DNA from: Pseudomonadota bacterium
Lineage (GTDB): Bacteria > Pseudomonadota > Alphaproteobacteria > Rhodospirillales > Magnetospirillaceae
NCBI GenBank assembly: GCA_023437865.1
Contig: JAEZFE010000156.1
Location: forward strand, 1 to 8,077
Direction of reading: 5' to 3'
Length of the DNA: 8,077 nt
Shown here: positions 1 through 7,186 of the stretch, in pieces
Position numbering within the stretch: the first letter of the stretch is position 1
Layout: the number at the start of each line of letters is the position of its first letter
The notes under the pieces: generated by a model
Told to the model about the DNA's origin: nothing
Seen by the model: the letters and a program-made list of their open reading frames with translations, nothing else
Databases searched by the model: none
Position numbers and translations under genes: made by a program

Positions 1-14
1 GGGAAACGGTAGCC

Positions 15-464
15 ATGCCCGATACAGCGGATGACACCCGCCAATACGACGACGAAACGCAATTACAGCCGAGTATGATGAGCAAGACTGAGGAAAAGCC
101 AGCACGGCCAACCAACCGCGCCAACGACACCGATCGCCACGTCGGTGCCCGCATTCGCGAGCGCCGAATCATGCTGGGCCTGTCCCAACAGCAGATGGCG
201 GATCTAATCGGCGTGACTTATCAGCAGGCCCATAAGTACGAGCGCGGCATCAACCGCATCTCGGCCGGCCGCCTGTACGAGATCGCGCAGGTTCTCGGTG
301 TTCCGGTCAGCTACTTCTTCGAGGGGCTCGACAATCAGCGTGCTACCGACCTGACCGCGCGTCAGCGGATGTGCCTGGAACTGGCTCGTAACTTCTCGAG
401 CATCAATAACGAGAAGCACCAGGAAGCGCTGTCCCAGTTGGCCCGCGCCCTGGCCTCGGAATAG
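15..464 (+). CDS. XRE-family HTH transcriptional regulator, PraR/PhrR-like
   Basis: A 149-residue cytoplasmic DNA-binding regulator. Residues 1-40 are polar and look disordered. A classic Cro/C1-type helix-turn-helix spans about 43-103, with the core LGLSQQQMADLIGVTYQQ (54-71), then KYERG and the family ending VPVSYFFEG. The C-terminal 45 residues are helical (RQRMCLELARNF, KHQEALSQLARAL) and may be a dimerisation segment. This layout (short leader, HVGARIRERR, HTH, SYFFE, helical tail) matches the alphaproteobacterial PraR/PhrR group, which includes repressors of symbiosis and quorum-related genes in rhizobia. Which genes it controls here cannot be read from the window. The start is uncertain: ATG at 15 gives the full ORF, but in-frame ATGs at 75 and 78 would remove the poorly conserved leader, and none has a clear Shine-Dalgarno sequence. 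It is probably monocistronic on its downstream side, because a terminator follows 30 bp after the stop. Confidence 0.88.
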   Translation: MPDTADDTRQYDDETQLQPSMMSKTEEKPARPTNRANDTDRHVGARIRERRIMLGLSQQQMADLIGVTYQQAHKYERGINRISAGRLYEIAQVLGVPVSYFFEGLDNQRATDLTARQRMCLELARNFSSINNEKHQEALSQLARALASE

Positions 465-493
465 ACGGACGCTCGGCCAAAGCTGGCGGGTTG

Positions 494-524
494 AAGGGGC
501 GGTCCGCAAAGGGCCGCCCTTTTG
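494..524 (+). terminator. Intrinsic terminator of the XRE regulator gene
   Basis: A GC-rich stem is formed by GGGCGGTCC (497-505) and GGGCCGCCC (511-519) with loop GCAAA and one G-U pair. Flanking A/G and T residues extend it to 494-505/511-522, and a short T-run (520-523) follows. It lies 30 bp after the regulator stop and reads best on the plus strand. Read on the minus strand, the hairpin is followed by TTCAACC rather than a T-tract, so it would serve the oncoming queG transcript less well. Confidence 0.82.
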
Positions 525-563
525 TGTATCCAGGCGCAACCTTGGAGTTACCTTGCGCGCCCT

Positions 564-1586
564 TTAACTAATTTGACGAAGCGCCCATTCCGCGGTCGTC
601 CGTACGGTTTCGTCCTCATCGTCCAGCAGCGCCCTCGCTGCTTCGGTCAAGCGTGGATCGCCGCTGTTGCCGATGGCGACCAGCACGTTGCGGACAAATC
701 GGTCGCGCCCGATCCGCTTGATGGGCGAGGCGGTGAACACCTCGCGAAACGCCCCGTCATCGAGCGCCGCGAGGTCCGCCAAGCGCGGTGCGGTCAGTTC
801 CACGCGCGGCATGAAATCGGGCTCGCGGGTGGTCCGGGCAAACTTGTTCCATGGGCACGCCGCCAGGCAGTCGTCACAGCCATAGATGCGGTTGCCCATC
901 AACCGGGCCAGCTCCTCGGGGATCGGCCCTTTGTGCTCGATGGTCAGATAGCTGATGCAGCGGCGCGGATCGACCCGGCCAAACCCCTCGATGGCCCCGG
1001 TCGGGCAGGCATCCTGGCAGGCGGTACATGTGCCGCAATGATTGGCCTCGGGCGCGTCGGGTTCGAGCTCCAGCGCGGTATAGATTTCTCCCAGGAACAG
1101 CCAGCTGCCGAAGCGGCGCGAAACCACGTTGGAGTGGCGCCCCTGCCAGCCCAGTCCCGACTGGCCGGCCAGCGGCTTTTCCATCACCGGCGCGGTATCG
1201 ACGAACACTTTAAGCTCGCCGCCCAACGATTCCACCATCCACCGCGCCAGCGCCTTCAGCCGCTTCTTGACCAGGTCGTGGTAGTCTCGGTTGCGGGCAT
1301 AGATGCTGATATTGCCCCGGTCAGGCATGGCGATCGTCGCCATGGGGTCCTGGGCCGGAGCATAATTGGTGCCCAGCACGATCACCGAGCGTACCTCGCT
1401 CCACAGGCCTTTGGGGCTGGCCCTGCGCTCCTGGGTCTCGGCCATCCAGCCCATTTCGCCGTGTCGGCCCTCGGCCACATACGCAGCCAGATCGGCAGCC
1501 CACTCGGCTGAAGCGGGGGCGAAGCCGACGGTGTCGAAGCCGAGTTCGAGCGCCTTGGCGCGGATGAGGTCCTTGGTGGCTTGCAT
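564..1586 (-). CDS. queG: Epoxyqueuosine reductase QueG
   Basis: QueG catalyses the last step of queuosine synthesis: cobalamin-dependent reduction of epoxyqueuosine to queuosine at the wobble base of GUN-anticodon tRNAs, in the cytoplasm. With this start the protein has 340 residues. The catalytic Asp lies in VFVDTAPVMEK (Asp130). The 8-Cys ferredoxin-like region binds two 4Fe-4S clusters: CGTCTACQDACP (Cys184, 187, 190, 194), Cys210 in RRCISYLTIEHKG, and CDDCLAACPWN (Cys237, 240, 244). The C-terminus (about 296-340, VRNVLVAIGNSGD to the end) is HEAT-like, as in longer QueG proteins. A GTG 57 bp upstream would add 19 residues, but these are encoded inside the intergenic repeat and are unlike the family, so the ATG at 1586 is preferred; no strong ribosome binding site is visible. 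It is on the same strand as queF, but a 134-bp gap containing a palindrome lies between, so co-transcription is uncertain. Confidence 0.96.
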   Translation of the reverse strand: MQATKDLIRAKALELGFDTVGFAPASAEWAADLAAYVAEGRHGEMGWMAETQERRASPKGLWSEVRSVIVLGTNYAPAQDPMATIAMPDRGNISIYARNRDYHDLVKKRLKALARWMVESLGGELKVFVDTAPVMEKPLAGQSGLGWQGRHSNVVSRRFGSWLFLGEIYTALELEPDAPEANHCGTCTACQDACPTGAIEGFGRVDPRRCISYLTIEHKGPIPEELARLMGNRIYGCDDCLAACPWNKFARTTREPDFMPRVELTAPRLADLAALDDGAFREVFTASPIKRIGRDRFVRNVLVAIGNSGDPRLTEAARALLDDEDETVRTTAEWALRQIS

Positions 1587-1611
1587 CGGCTGCGGGGCTG
1601 GCGGTTGGTGA

Positions 1612-1719
1612 ACCACAAAGACACGGGGGCACAGAGAAGGCACAGAGAAAAATAAGCTACTCTTCCTCTGTATAAGCGCGGAGCCTCTGTGTCTGTGCGC
1701 CTAAATCACCGAGTGTGGT
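1612..1719. repeat. Imperfect inverted repeat with CACAGAG/CTCTGTG arms
   Basis: The gap between queF and queG is almost wholly occupied by a loose palindrome about 108 bp long. Its ends are ACCACA (1612-1617) and TGTGGT (1714-1719). Inside, the left arm has CACAGAG twice (1630-1636 and 1641-1647) and the right arm has CTCTGT (1666-1671) and CTCTGTG (1685-1691). The centre is AT-richer than the genes around it. Similar CACAGAG/CTCTGTG-rich intergenic repeats occur in many bacterial genomes, so I read it as a dispersed repeat rather than a gene-specific regulator. The right end abuts the queF stop codon. It has no T-run and is not a standard terminator, although the folded RNA could affect read-through from queF to queG. 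No coding capacity is evident. Confidence 0.6.
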
Positions 1720-1720
1720 C

Positions 1721-2179
1721 TTAGCCGCGTCCGCGATAGCTCGGCACGCCTTGGTCGGGCAGCCACAGGCCGGCGGGCGGGGCATCGGTCTGCCAGAACA
1801 CGTCGATCGGGATGCCGCCGCGCGGATACCAGTAGCCGCCGATGCGCAGCCAGACCGGCGAGCAGGCGTCCACCAGCCGCTTGGCGATGGAGACGGTGCA
1901 GGCCTCGTGAAAGGCGCCGTGGTTGCGGAACGAGGCGAGAAACAGCTTCAGCGACTTCGATTCCACCAGCGATTCATCGGGAACGTAATCGATGCAGATG
2001 TGGGCGAAATCGGGTTGGCCGGTGATCGGGCACAGCGAGGTGAATTCCGGCGCGGTGAAGCGCACCAGATAGGTGGTGCCGGGATGCGGATTGGGCACGG
2101 TCTCCAGCATCGCCTCGTCCGGTGACGGGGGAATCGCGGCGTGGCTGCCCAATTGGGTCAGGTGTTGGTAATCAGCCAT
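1721..2179 (-). CDS. queF: NADPH-dependent 7-cyano-7-deazaguanine reductase QueF (preQ0 reductase)
   Basis: QueF reduces the nitrile of preQ0 to the aminomethyl group of preQ1, the base that tRNA-guanine transglycosylase inserts into tRNA. This is the short, single-domain (YkvM-type) form, 152 residues. The nucleophilic Cys50 sits in [12 protein letters not shown] and the acid Asp57 follows seven residues later. The family signature E-S-K-S-x-K is at 73-78 (ESKSLKLF), and His91-Glu92 are in FRNHGAFHE. Spacing of Cys50, Asp57, His91 and Glu92 equals that of Bacillus subtilis QueF Cys55, Asp62, His96 and Glu97. The ATG overlaps the hldE stop by one base (TAATG), so translation probably depends on coupling to hldE. 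No preQ1 riboswitch is needed or seen, since the gene is internal to an operon. QueG, acting later in the same pathway, is encoded just downstream. Confidence 0.97.
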   Translation of the reverse strand: MADYQHLTQLGSHAAIPPSPDEAMLETVPNPHPGTTYLVRFTAPEFTSLCPITGQPDFAHICIDYVPDESLVESKSLKLFLASFRNHGAFHEACTVSIAKRLVDACSPVWLRIGGYWYPRGGIPIDVFWQTDAPPAGLWLPDQGVPSYRGRG

Positions 2180-3645
2180 TACTTGGCACCCATCTTCTTG
2201 ATCGTATTCGTCGTGCTCTGACCTTCGACCAGATTAGCCAGCACGACCTTGCCGCCCCAACCCATGACGTCGTTGGCTCCCACCACGGTTTCAACCGTGT
2301 AATCGGCGCCTTTGACCAGCACGTCGGGCTTCAGCGCGCGGATCAGGTCGAGCGGCGTATCCTCGCCGAAGATCACCACCAGATCGACCGAGGCCAGCGA
2401 GGCCAGCACGGTGGCGCGCGCGGCCTCCGACTGGACCGGGCGGGTGGGGCCCTTGAGCCGGCTGACCGAGGCGTCGGAATTCAGCCCCACCACCAAGCGG
2501 TCGCAAGCGCCTTTGGCCTGACCGAGCAGCGAGATGTGGCCCGGATGCAGCAGGTCGAAGCAGCCGTTGGTGAAGCCGACCTTCAGGCCCTTGCGGCGCC
2601 AGCGGTCCGCCACGTCCACGGCGGCTTCCACGCCCAGCACCTTGGTTTCGGCCGACAGAATCTCGTCGTGGTGCAGCGCCGCGACAACCTCGGCGGCGTA
2701 GGCCACGGCGGTGCCGACCTTGCCCACCACGATGCCGGCGGCGACGTTGGCGATCTTGGCGCCGTCCCTGAAGCTGGCTCCCGAGGCCACGGCGGCGGCC
2801 AGGGTGGCGATCACCGTGTCGCCTGCGCCCGAGACGTCGAACACTTCGCGTGCCTCGGCGGGCAGATGATGGGTTTCGCCGCCGCTGCTGACCAAGGTCA
2901 TGCCGTCCTGGCTGCGGGTGACCAGCACCGCCTCGACCCCGCAGGTGTCGATAAGATGGCGGGCGGCGGCCACCACCGCGTCGTCGCTATCCACCTTCAT
3001 GCCGGTGGCTTCATGCAATTCCTTGCGGTTGGGCGTCAGCAGGGTGGCGCCCCGGTACTTGGTGTAATCGGTGCCCTTGGGGTCGCAGATGACCGCCTTG
3101 CCCTGCGCCCGGGCCCGCGCGATCAGCTCAGCCACCACCGGCTCGGAGAGAACGCCTTTGCCGTAATCCGACAGCACCACCGCGCCGGCCTTGGCGATCA
3201 ATTTGTCGGCGCGCGCCAGAATCTGCTCGCGCGACAAAGTCGACAGCGGTGCCGAGGTCTCGCGGTCGGCGCGCAGTAATTGCTGGGCACTGGCGAAAAA
3301 GCGGGTCTTGATGGTGGTTTGGCGGCCGTTCTCGATGACCAGGCAGGGGTCGATGGCATCATGCTCGCCCAGCAAGCGGCCGACTTCACGGCCCGCCTCG
3401 TCGTCGCCCACCACGGCGACGAAGGCCGGCGCTGCGCCCAAGGCCACCAGATTGCGCACCACGTTGCCGGCACCGCCCAGCATGGCGCTCTCGCGCTCGA
3501 TGCGCAGCACCGGGATCGGGGCCTCCGGCGAGATGCGGTCCACCGCGCCATAGATGAAGCGGTCCAGCATGGCGTCGCCGATGCACAGCACCTGAGTGCC
3601 CTTCAGCCCCTCAACCAGTTGAACCAGCGCCGAGATTTCCGTCAT
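2179..3645 (-). CDS. hldE: Bifunctional heptose-7-phosphate kinase / heptose-1-phosphate adenylyltransferase HldE (RfaE)
   Basis: HldE makes ADP-D-glycero-beta-D-manno-heptose, precursor of the lipopolysaccharide inner core. It phosphorylates heptose-7-phosphate at C1 and, after phosphatase action, adenylates heptose-1-phosphate. The 488-residue length is close to E. coli HldE (477). The N-terminal PfkB/ribokinase domain (about 1-325) has GDAMLDRF near 23-30, the GGAGNV substrate loop at 57-62, NRKE at 206-209 and the catalytic-base motif GAGDT at 273-277 (Asp276). The C-terminal nucleotidyltransferase domain (about 354-488) has [12 protein letters not shown] at 359-370, with the HxGH motif, and [12 protein letters not shown] at 388-399. 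Both activities look intact. It lies 66 bp downstream of the phosphoesterase gene on the same strand and overlaps queF by one base, so these three probably form one operon. Its own ribosome binding site is weak (a GGGG run about 10 bases before ATG). Confidence 0.97.
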   Translation of the reverse strand: MTEISALVQLVEGLKGTQVLCIGDAMLDRFIYGAVDRISPEAPIPVLRIERESAMLGGAGNVVRNLVALGAAPAFVAVVGDDEAGREVGRLLGEHDAIDPCLVIENGRQTTIKTRFFASAQQLLRADRETSAPLSTLSREQILARADKLIAKAGAVVLSDYGKGVLSEPVVAELIARARAQGKAVICDPKGTDYTKYRGATLLTPNRKELHEATGMKVDSDDAVVAAARHLIDTCGVEAVLVTRSQDGMTLVSSGGETHHLPAEAREVFDVSGAGDTVIATLAAAVASGASFRDGAKIANVAAGIVVGKVGTAVAYAAEVVAALHHDEILSAETKVLGVEAAVDVADRWRRKGLKVGFTNGCFDLLHPGHISLLGQAKGACDRLVVGLNSDASVSRLKGPTRPVQSEAARATVLASLASVDLVVIFGEDTPLDLIRALKPDVLVKGADYTVETVVGANDVMGWGGKVVLANLVEGQSTTNTIKKMGAK

Positions 3646-3711
3646 GCGTCAGACCCCGTGAAACACTGGGGGTCGGTTACCGCACGGGCGCGGGGGATGC
3701 AAGACATATCA

Positions 3712-4476
3712 CTAGGAAATTAGGAACTTCATGTCGCTGCCCTCCAGCACCAGGGCGGTAAGCGCTCCCGAGCGGTAGGCGGCGGTATCGATGCCGATGC
3801 GGTTGGCGCGGATTTCCGGGGCGGGCACCGGCGTGTGGCCGTGCACCACGGTTACGCCCAACGGCCTGCTGTCGAACAGGAAATCGTCGCGGATCCACAG
3901 CAAGTCCGACGGTTCCTGGTCTTCCAGCGCCACACCGGGGCGGATGCCGGCATGGACGAACAGGTAGTCTCCCTCGCGGTGGGTCAGCGGCAGGCGGGCG
4001 AGGAAGCGGACATGGGCGGGCGGCATCGCTTGCGACAGGATCAATTGCAGCGCCGCCATGTCGTTCTCCACGCCCTCGGGCAGGGAATTGCCGGCATAGG
4101 ATCGCACCGTCTCCAGGCCGCCGTTGCGGCACCAGGCGCGGCCCAGATGGGTTTCGTCGAGGAAGCGGATCAGGCAGTCTTCATGATTGCCCTTGAGGCA
4201 GGTCCAGCCGGCCCCAGCCAGGGGGCCCGATGCGGGCGGGCCGGCGGCCAGACGCGCGACCACGCCGCGCGAATCCGGGCCCCGGTCCACGTAATCGCCG
4301 AGGAAGATCAGCCCCACCGAGCGCGCAGGGTGGCGGGCAGCGTCGTTCTCGATGCGTGCGAGCAGTTGCTCCAGCAGGTCAAGGCGGCCATGCACGTCGC
4401 CGACCGCATAGACCCGGCGGCCGTCGGGCACGCGCGGCTGGGCGTTTTGCGGGGCTTGGGCGTCCGTCATGTGCAT
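3712..4476 (-). CDS. PP2A-like metallophosphoesterase (serine/threonine phosphatase / ApaH-like)
   Basis: A 254-residue soluble calcineurin-type metallophosphatase. All five phosphoesterase blocks are present: GDVHG (26-30), GDYVDRG (60-66), GNHED (96-100), HAG (175-177) and HGHTP (212-216). These supply the two-metal centre and the catalytic His. The closest well-known relatives are bacterial PrpA/PrpB-type protein phosphatases and the diadenosine tetraphosphatase ApaH. Sequence alone cannot choose between phosphoprotein, dinucleotide and small-molecule substrates. There is no signal peptide or membrane segment. The start is either ATG at 4476 or the in-frame ATG six bases on at 4470; both lie behind only a weak AGAG. 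It leads the minus-strand group ahead of hldE with a 66-bp gap. HldE chemistry needs a phosphatase step between its two activities, but that is normally done by the HAD enzyme GmhB, which this is not, so the proximity should not be over-read. Confidence 0.9.
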   Translation of the reverse strand: MHMTDAQAPQNAQPRVPDGRRVYAVGDVHGRLDLLEQLLARIENDAARHPARSVGLIFLGDYVDRGPDSRGVVARLAAGPPASGPLAGAGWTCLKGNHEDCLIRFLDETHLGRAWCRNGGLETVRSYAGNSLPEGVENDMAALQLILSQAMPPAHVRFLARLPLTHREGDYLFVHAGIRPGVALEDQEPSDLLWIRDDFLFDSRPLGVTVVHGHTPVPAPEIRANRIGIDTAAYRSGALTALVLEGSDMKFLIS

Positions 4477-4596
4477 TTCGCTCTAGGATCGCCGGAATGC
4501 GCGATGTATTTTGTCCTCTCAGAACGACTTTGCTCTTTTCCGGGGCGAAGGACAACGCTCCAACCGATGGGGCGTATTCGCCAGAATGGGGATGGG
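4477..4596. other. Divergent intergenic region between phosphoesterase and EAL-like operon
   Basis: This 120-bp spacer must hold the promoters of both the minus-strand phosphoesterase group and the plus-strand EAL-like pair. No convincing -35/-10 pair stands out. The only symmetric element I see is TTGTCCT (4511-4517) opposite AGGACAA (4549-4555), a 7-bp inverted repeat with a 31-bp spacer. It could be an operator or a chance match. A purine-rich GGGGATGGG directly precedes the ATG at 4597. Confidence 0.4.
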
Positions 4597-5928
4597 ATGA
4601 ACGCCACAGCGTTCGGAGGCAAGCCGCAGGAAATCGTCACGCCGGAGAGCCTGCTCTTCGACGCCGCTGAGCGCGTGGGCCGCATTCGCGAGGGCCGCCT
4701 GGCTCTGCACCTGCATCTGTCCGACCTGCTGCCGCAGAACCGCGAGGACGCGAAGATCCGCATCGCGTTCCGCATGTTCGAATCCATGGTCGACGTGTTC
4801 CGCGGCCAGATGTTCCTGCTGACCAATTCGGATATCGTGCTGATTTGCAAGGATGCGCGCCTGGCCGATCTGGACGCCATCGTCTACAAGTTGCGCGCGC
4901 TGTTCTCCAAGGACCCGCTGACCTATTCCGAGACGGCCGACGGCGAGGACCGTTTCGTCACCTATTACGACCTGGAAGTGGATTACGACGCGTTCTTCGC
5001 GGTGTCCGCTCAGTTGGTCGAGCGTGCCAAGAAGCGCCTGGCCGATGCCCGCAGCGCCGCCCAGATGCAGCCGCTGGACGCGCGCAACCTCAACCGCGTC
5101 ATCGAAGCTATCGGGGCCAAGGACATTGCCGGCGTGGTGCGCCGCCAGCCGTGCATCCGGTTTTCGGAGAAGATGGTGGCCGAGGTGGCGTTCCAGGAAT
5201 TCTTCATGTCCATCGCCGACCTGCAGAAGGTGCTGGCGCCTGACGTGAATATCCTGTCCAACCGCTGGCTGTTCCAGCACCTGTCGCAGATCCTGGACCA
5301 GCGCGTGCTGTCGGTGCTGCAGGATGCCGGTTTCCGCAAGCTGCCGGCGGCGTTCTCGGTCAATCTTAACATGGCTTCCATCGACACCGCCGAGTTCCGC
5401 GCCTTCGAAGCCGCCATCCGGGGGCGCGCCGGCCTGGTGGTGGAATTCCAGTTGATGGACATCTTCAATAATCTGGACGGGTTCTTCCGGGCGCGTGACC
5501 TGCTGCGACGGAACGGCCACAAATCGGTGCTCGACGGCATGAGCCCGATCACGCTGCAGTTCATGGACGCCGAGCTCTACGACACTGATTTCGTCAAGGT
5601 GAACTGGAGTGCCGACATGGCCGACGAGGTGGTCACCAGTGACCTCCACGCCGCCCTCGGCCCGGTGGGGTTCGACCACGTCATCCTCGCCCGTTGCGAC
5701 ACCGAAGGGTCGATCGCCTGGGGTCTCAACCAGGGCATTCGCCACTTCCAGGGCCGCTTCCTCGACTCGATGGTCGCTGCCGTGACCATGGCGCAATGCG
5801 ACAAGGCGCCGGCTTGCACCCTGGCCCAGTGCACCCAGCGCCATGGCGTGATTTCGGGTCGGCCTCGCGTCGAGTGCGGCAACAACGACATGCTTGACGC
5901 CTTCCCGCCGCTCAAGGCTCTGCGATGA
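4597..5928 (+). CDS. Degenerate EAL-domain protein with C-terminal cysteine tail (first of a paralogous pair)
   Basis: A 443-residue protein with no signal peptide or membrane segment. Residues about 36-145 form a module shared with the next gene (HLHLSDLLPQNR, then TNSDIVLICK and KLRALFSKDPL), faintly reminiscent of a GGDEF fold. Residues about 165-395 align with EAL phosphodiesterases. Kept positions: Glu201 (EFF for EAL), Asn256 (SVNLN), Glu283 (VVEFQ), Lys334 (FVKVN) and Gln385 (HFQG). Lost positions: DDFG is reduced to Asp313-Gly, the Asp after Lys is Asn336, and AEGVE reads ARCDT (365-369) with Arg for the metal-binding Glu. Hydrolysis of c-di-GMP is therefore unlikely; binding c-di-GMP or a partner protein is possible. 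The tail has Cys401, 407, 412 and 427, perhaps a metal site. The frame stays open far upstream, antisense to the phosphoesterase; ATG 4597 is chosen because homology to the partner begins just after it and GGGGATGGG precedes it. ATG 4567 is the alternative. Confidence 0.85.
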   Translation: MNATAFGGKPQEIVTPESLLFDAAERVGRIREGRLALHLHLSDLLPQNREDAKIRIAFRMFESMVDVFRGQMFLLTNSDIVLICKDARLADLDAIVYKLRALFSKDPLTYSETADGEDRFVTYYDLEVDYDAFFAVSAQLVERAKKRLADARSAAQMQPLDARNLNRVIEAIGAKDIAGVVRRQPCIRFSEKMVAEVAFQEFFMSIADLQKVLAPDVNILSNRWLFQHLSQILDQRVLSVLQDAGFRKLPAAFSVNLNMASIDTAEFRAFEAAIRGRAGLVVEFQLMDIFNNLDGFFRARDLLRRNGHKSVLDGMSPITLQFMDAELYDTDFVKVNWSADMADEVVTSDLHAALGPVGFDHVILARCDTEGSIAWGLNQGIRHFQGRFLDSMVAAVTMAQCDKAPACTLAQCTQRHGVISGRPRVECGNNDMLDAFPPLKALR

Positions 5929-7184
5929 TTGCGAACCCGCCTACCGGCACCGGCCGCGCCGGCAGCCAGGAAACCCTGCTGATCGATTACCTGAACCGGC
6001 TCGATCGCCACCGCTCGGACCGCCGCGCGGTGCACATCCACCTGTCCGGCCTGCACAGCCAGAACCGCCGCGACCATCATCTGCGCATCGCCACAGGCAC
6101 CTTCGAGCAGCTGGTCAAGATGCTGCAGGCCCAGGTGTTCTCGCTGGCCAATTGCGATTTAATGATCGTCTACAAGGCCCAGGCTCAGGACGAGGTCGAG
6201 TCGGCCATCGTCAAGCTGCGCTTCCTGTTCTCCGACGACCCGCTGATCATTGAGGAAGCCCAGGGCCGCAAGGGCAGCTTCTGCACCTGGTACGATCTAG
6301 ACCGTGAATATGACGTGCTGGTATCGCTGGCGCAGAAGATGTTCCAGGACGAGCAGGCCCGCCGCCGGGCGGAGGCCGAGCGCCTTAGCCGCGAAACTCG
6401 ACTCGACGACAAGCCCAAGGGCACGCCGTTCACGCCGGAATTGCTGGCCCGTGTCGAGGCCGCGCTGGGCCAGGCCGACCTTGCCAATCTGATGCGTCGC
6501 CAGGCGGTGTGCGCCGTGGTCGGGCAGGCGGCGCCGCAGCCGGTGTTTCACGAGCTGTTCATCTCCATCAACGACCTGCGCCAGACGTTGATGCCGACGG
6601 TGAATATGAATTCCAGCCCCTGGCTGTTCCAGCAGCTGACCGAGACGCTGGACCGCCGCGTGCTGTCACTGCTGAATAAGCACGACGACCGCACGCTGGA
6701 AGGCGACATCAGTATCAACCTTAATGTCAGCACCATTCTCAGCCCCGAATTCATGGTCTTCGACGATAACGTCAAGGCCGGCATGCGAGGCACCATCGTG
6801 CTGGAGTTGCAGAAGGTCGATATCTTCGCCGATCTGGGCGCCTATTTGTTCGCCCGCGACTTTGCCCATGATCGGGGCTATCGCATCTGTGTCGACGGGC
6901 TGAACTATTCCATGCTGTCCTTTGTCGACCGCGAGCGCCTGGGTGCCGACTTGATCAAGCTGATCTGGGACCCGTCGTTGACCGAGGAAAAGGACAAGAA
7001 GACCGACGCGCTCAAGCGCATCGGCGTCACCCGCATCATCCTGGCTCGCTGCGACACGCCGTCGGCGATCGAATACGGCCACTCGGTGGGCATCACCCTG
7101 TTCCAGGGGCGCCATATCGAGCAGACCCTGCAAAGCGACATCCGCCGCCGCGGCATCGCCCGCACGCGCCCACGGACGTATTAA
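5925..7184 (+). CDS. Degenerate EAL-domain protein (second of a paralogous pair)
   Basis: A 419-residue cytoplasmic paralogue of the preceding gene. Its start overlaps the upstream stop as ATGA, so the two are co-transcribed and probably translationally coupled in matched amounts. The N-terminal module (35-107) aligns without gaps to residues 36-108 of the partner; I count about 31 identities in 73 by hand. A charged, helix-forming linker (about 140-162) follows, then an EAL-like domain (about 170-400). Kept positions: Glu210 (HELF), Asn265 (SINLN), Glu294 (VLELQ), Asp324 (ICVDG), Lys345 (LIKL) and Gln394 (LFQG). DDFG is again reduced to Asp-Gly, the Asp after Lys is missing (LIKLIW), and AEGVE is again ARCDT (374-378). 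The same losses in both copies suggest a stable non-catalytic subfamily, not random decay. Unlike the partner it lacks the cysteine tail and ends in an Arg-rich segment. Its exact role is unknown; c-di-GMP sensing or complex formation is inferred. Confidence 0.87.
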   Translation: MIANPPTGTGRAGSQETLLIDYLNRLDRHRSDRRAVHIHLSGLHSQNRRDHHLRIATGTFEQLVKMLQAQVFSLANCDLMIVYKAQAQDEVESAIVKLRFLFSDDPLIIEEAQGRKGSFCTWYDLDREYDVLVSLAQKMFQDEQARRRAEAERLSRETRLDDKPKGTPFTPELLARVEAALGQADLANLMRRQAVCAVVGQAAPQPVFHELFISINDLRQTLMPTVNMNSSPWLFQQLTETLDRRVLSLLNKHDDRTLEGDISINLNVSTILSPEFMVFDDNVKAGMRGTIVLELQKVDIFADLGAYLFARDFAHDRGYRICVDGLNYSMLSFVDRERLGADLIKLIWDPSLTEEKDKKTDALKRIGVTRIILARCDTPSAIEYGHSVGITLFQGRHIEQTLQSDIRRRGIARTRPRTY

Positions 7185-7186
7185 GC

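Noticed and set aside
534..558. Inverted repeat GCGCAA / TTGCGC just past the queG stop, considered as a terminator for queG.
   Set aside because: The stem is only 6 bp with a 13-nt loop, and no T-run follows on the minus strand.
522..1511. Long plus-strand open frame of 329 codons opposite queG.
   Set aside because: It is the antisense shadow of queG in GC-rich DNA; the composition is biased and no domain is recognisable, while queG on the other strand has all its cluster cysteines.
1587..1643. Upstream GTG start giving QueG 19 extra residues.
   Set aside because: The added codons come from the CACAGAG repeat and do not resemble QueG N-termini; MQATKDLIRAKA is the natural beginning.
2122..3279. 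Plus-strand open frame of 385 codons opposite hldE.
   Set aside because: It is the antisense shadow of hldE, rich in Gly, His, Gln and Asp as expected of reverse-strand GC-rich code, with no motif.
3646..3711. 66-bp gap between the phosphoesterase stop and hldE searched for a promoter or terminator.
   Set aside because: No hairpin with a T-run and no credible promoter hexamers were seen, so read-through into hldE is assumed.
3835..4596. The reading frame of the first EAL-like gene stays open for 254 codons upstream, which would give a 697-residue protein.
   Set aside because: This stretch is antisense to the phosphoesterase gene, whose five catalytic motifs are intact. The upstream translation shows no domain, and similarity to the paralogue begins after ATG 4597.
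4519..5844. Minus-strand open frame of 441 codons opposite the first EAL-like gene.
   Set aside because: It is the antisense shadow; the plus-strand frame has a recognisable fold and a paralogue in the next gene.
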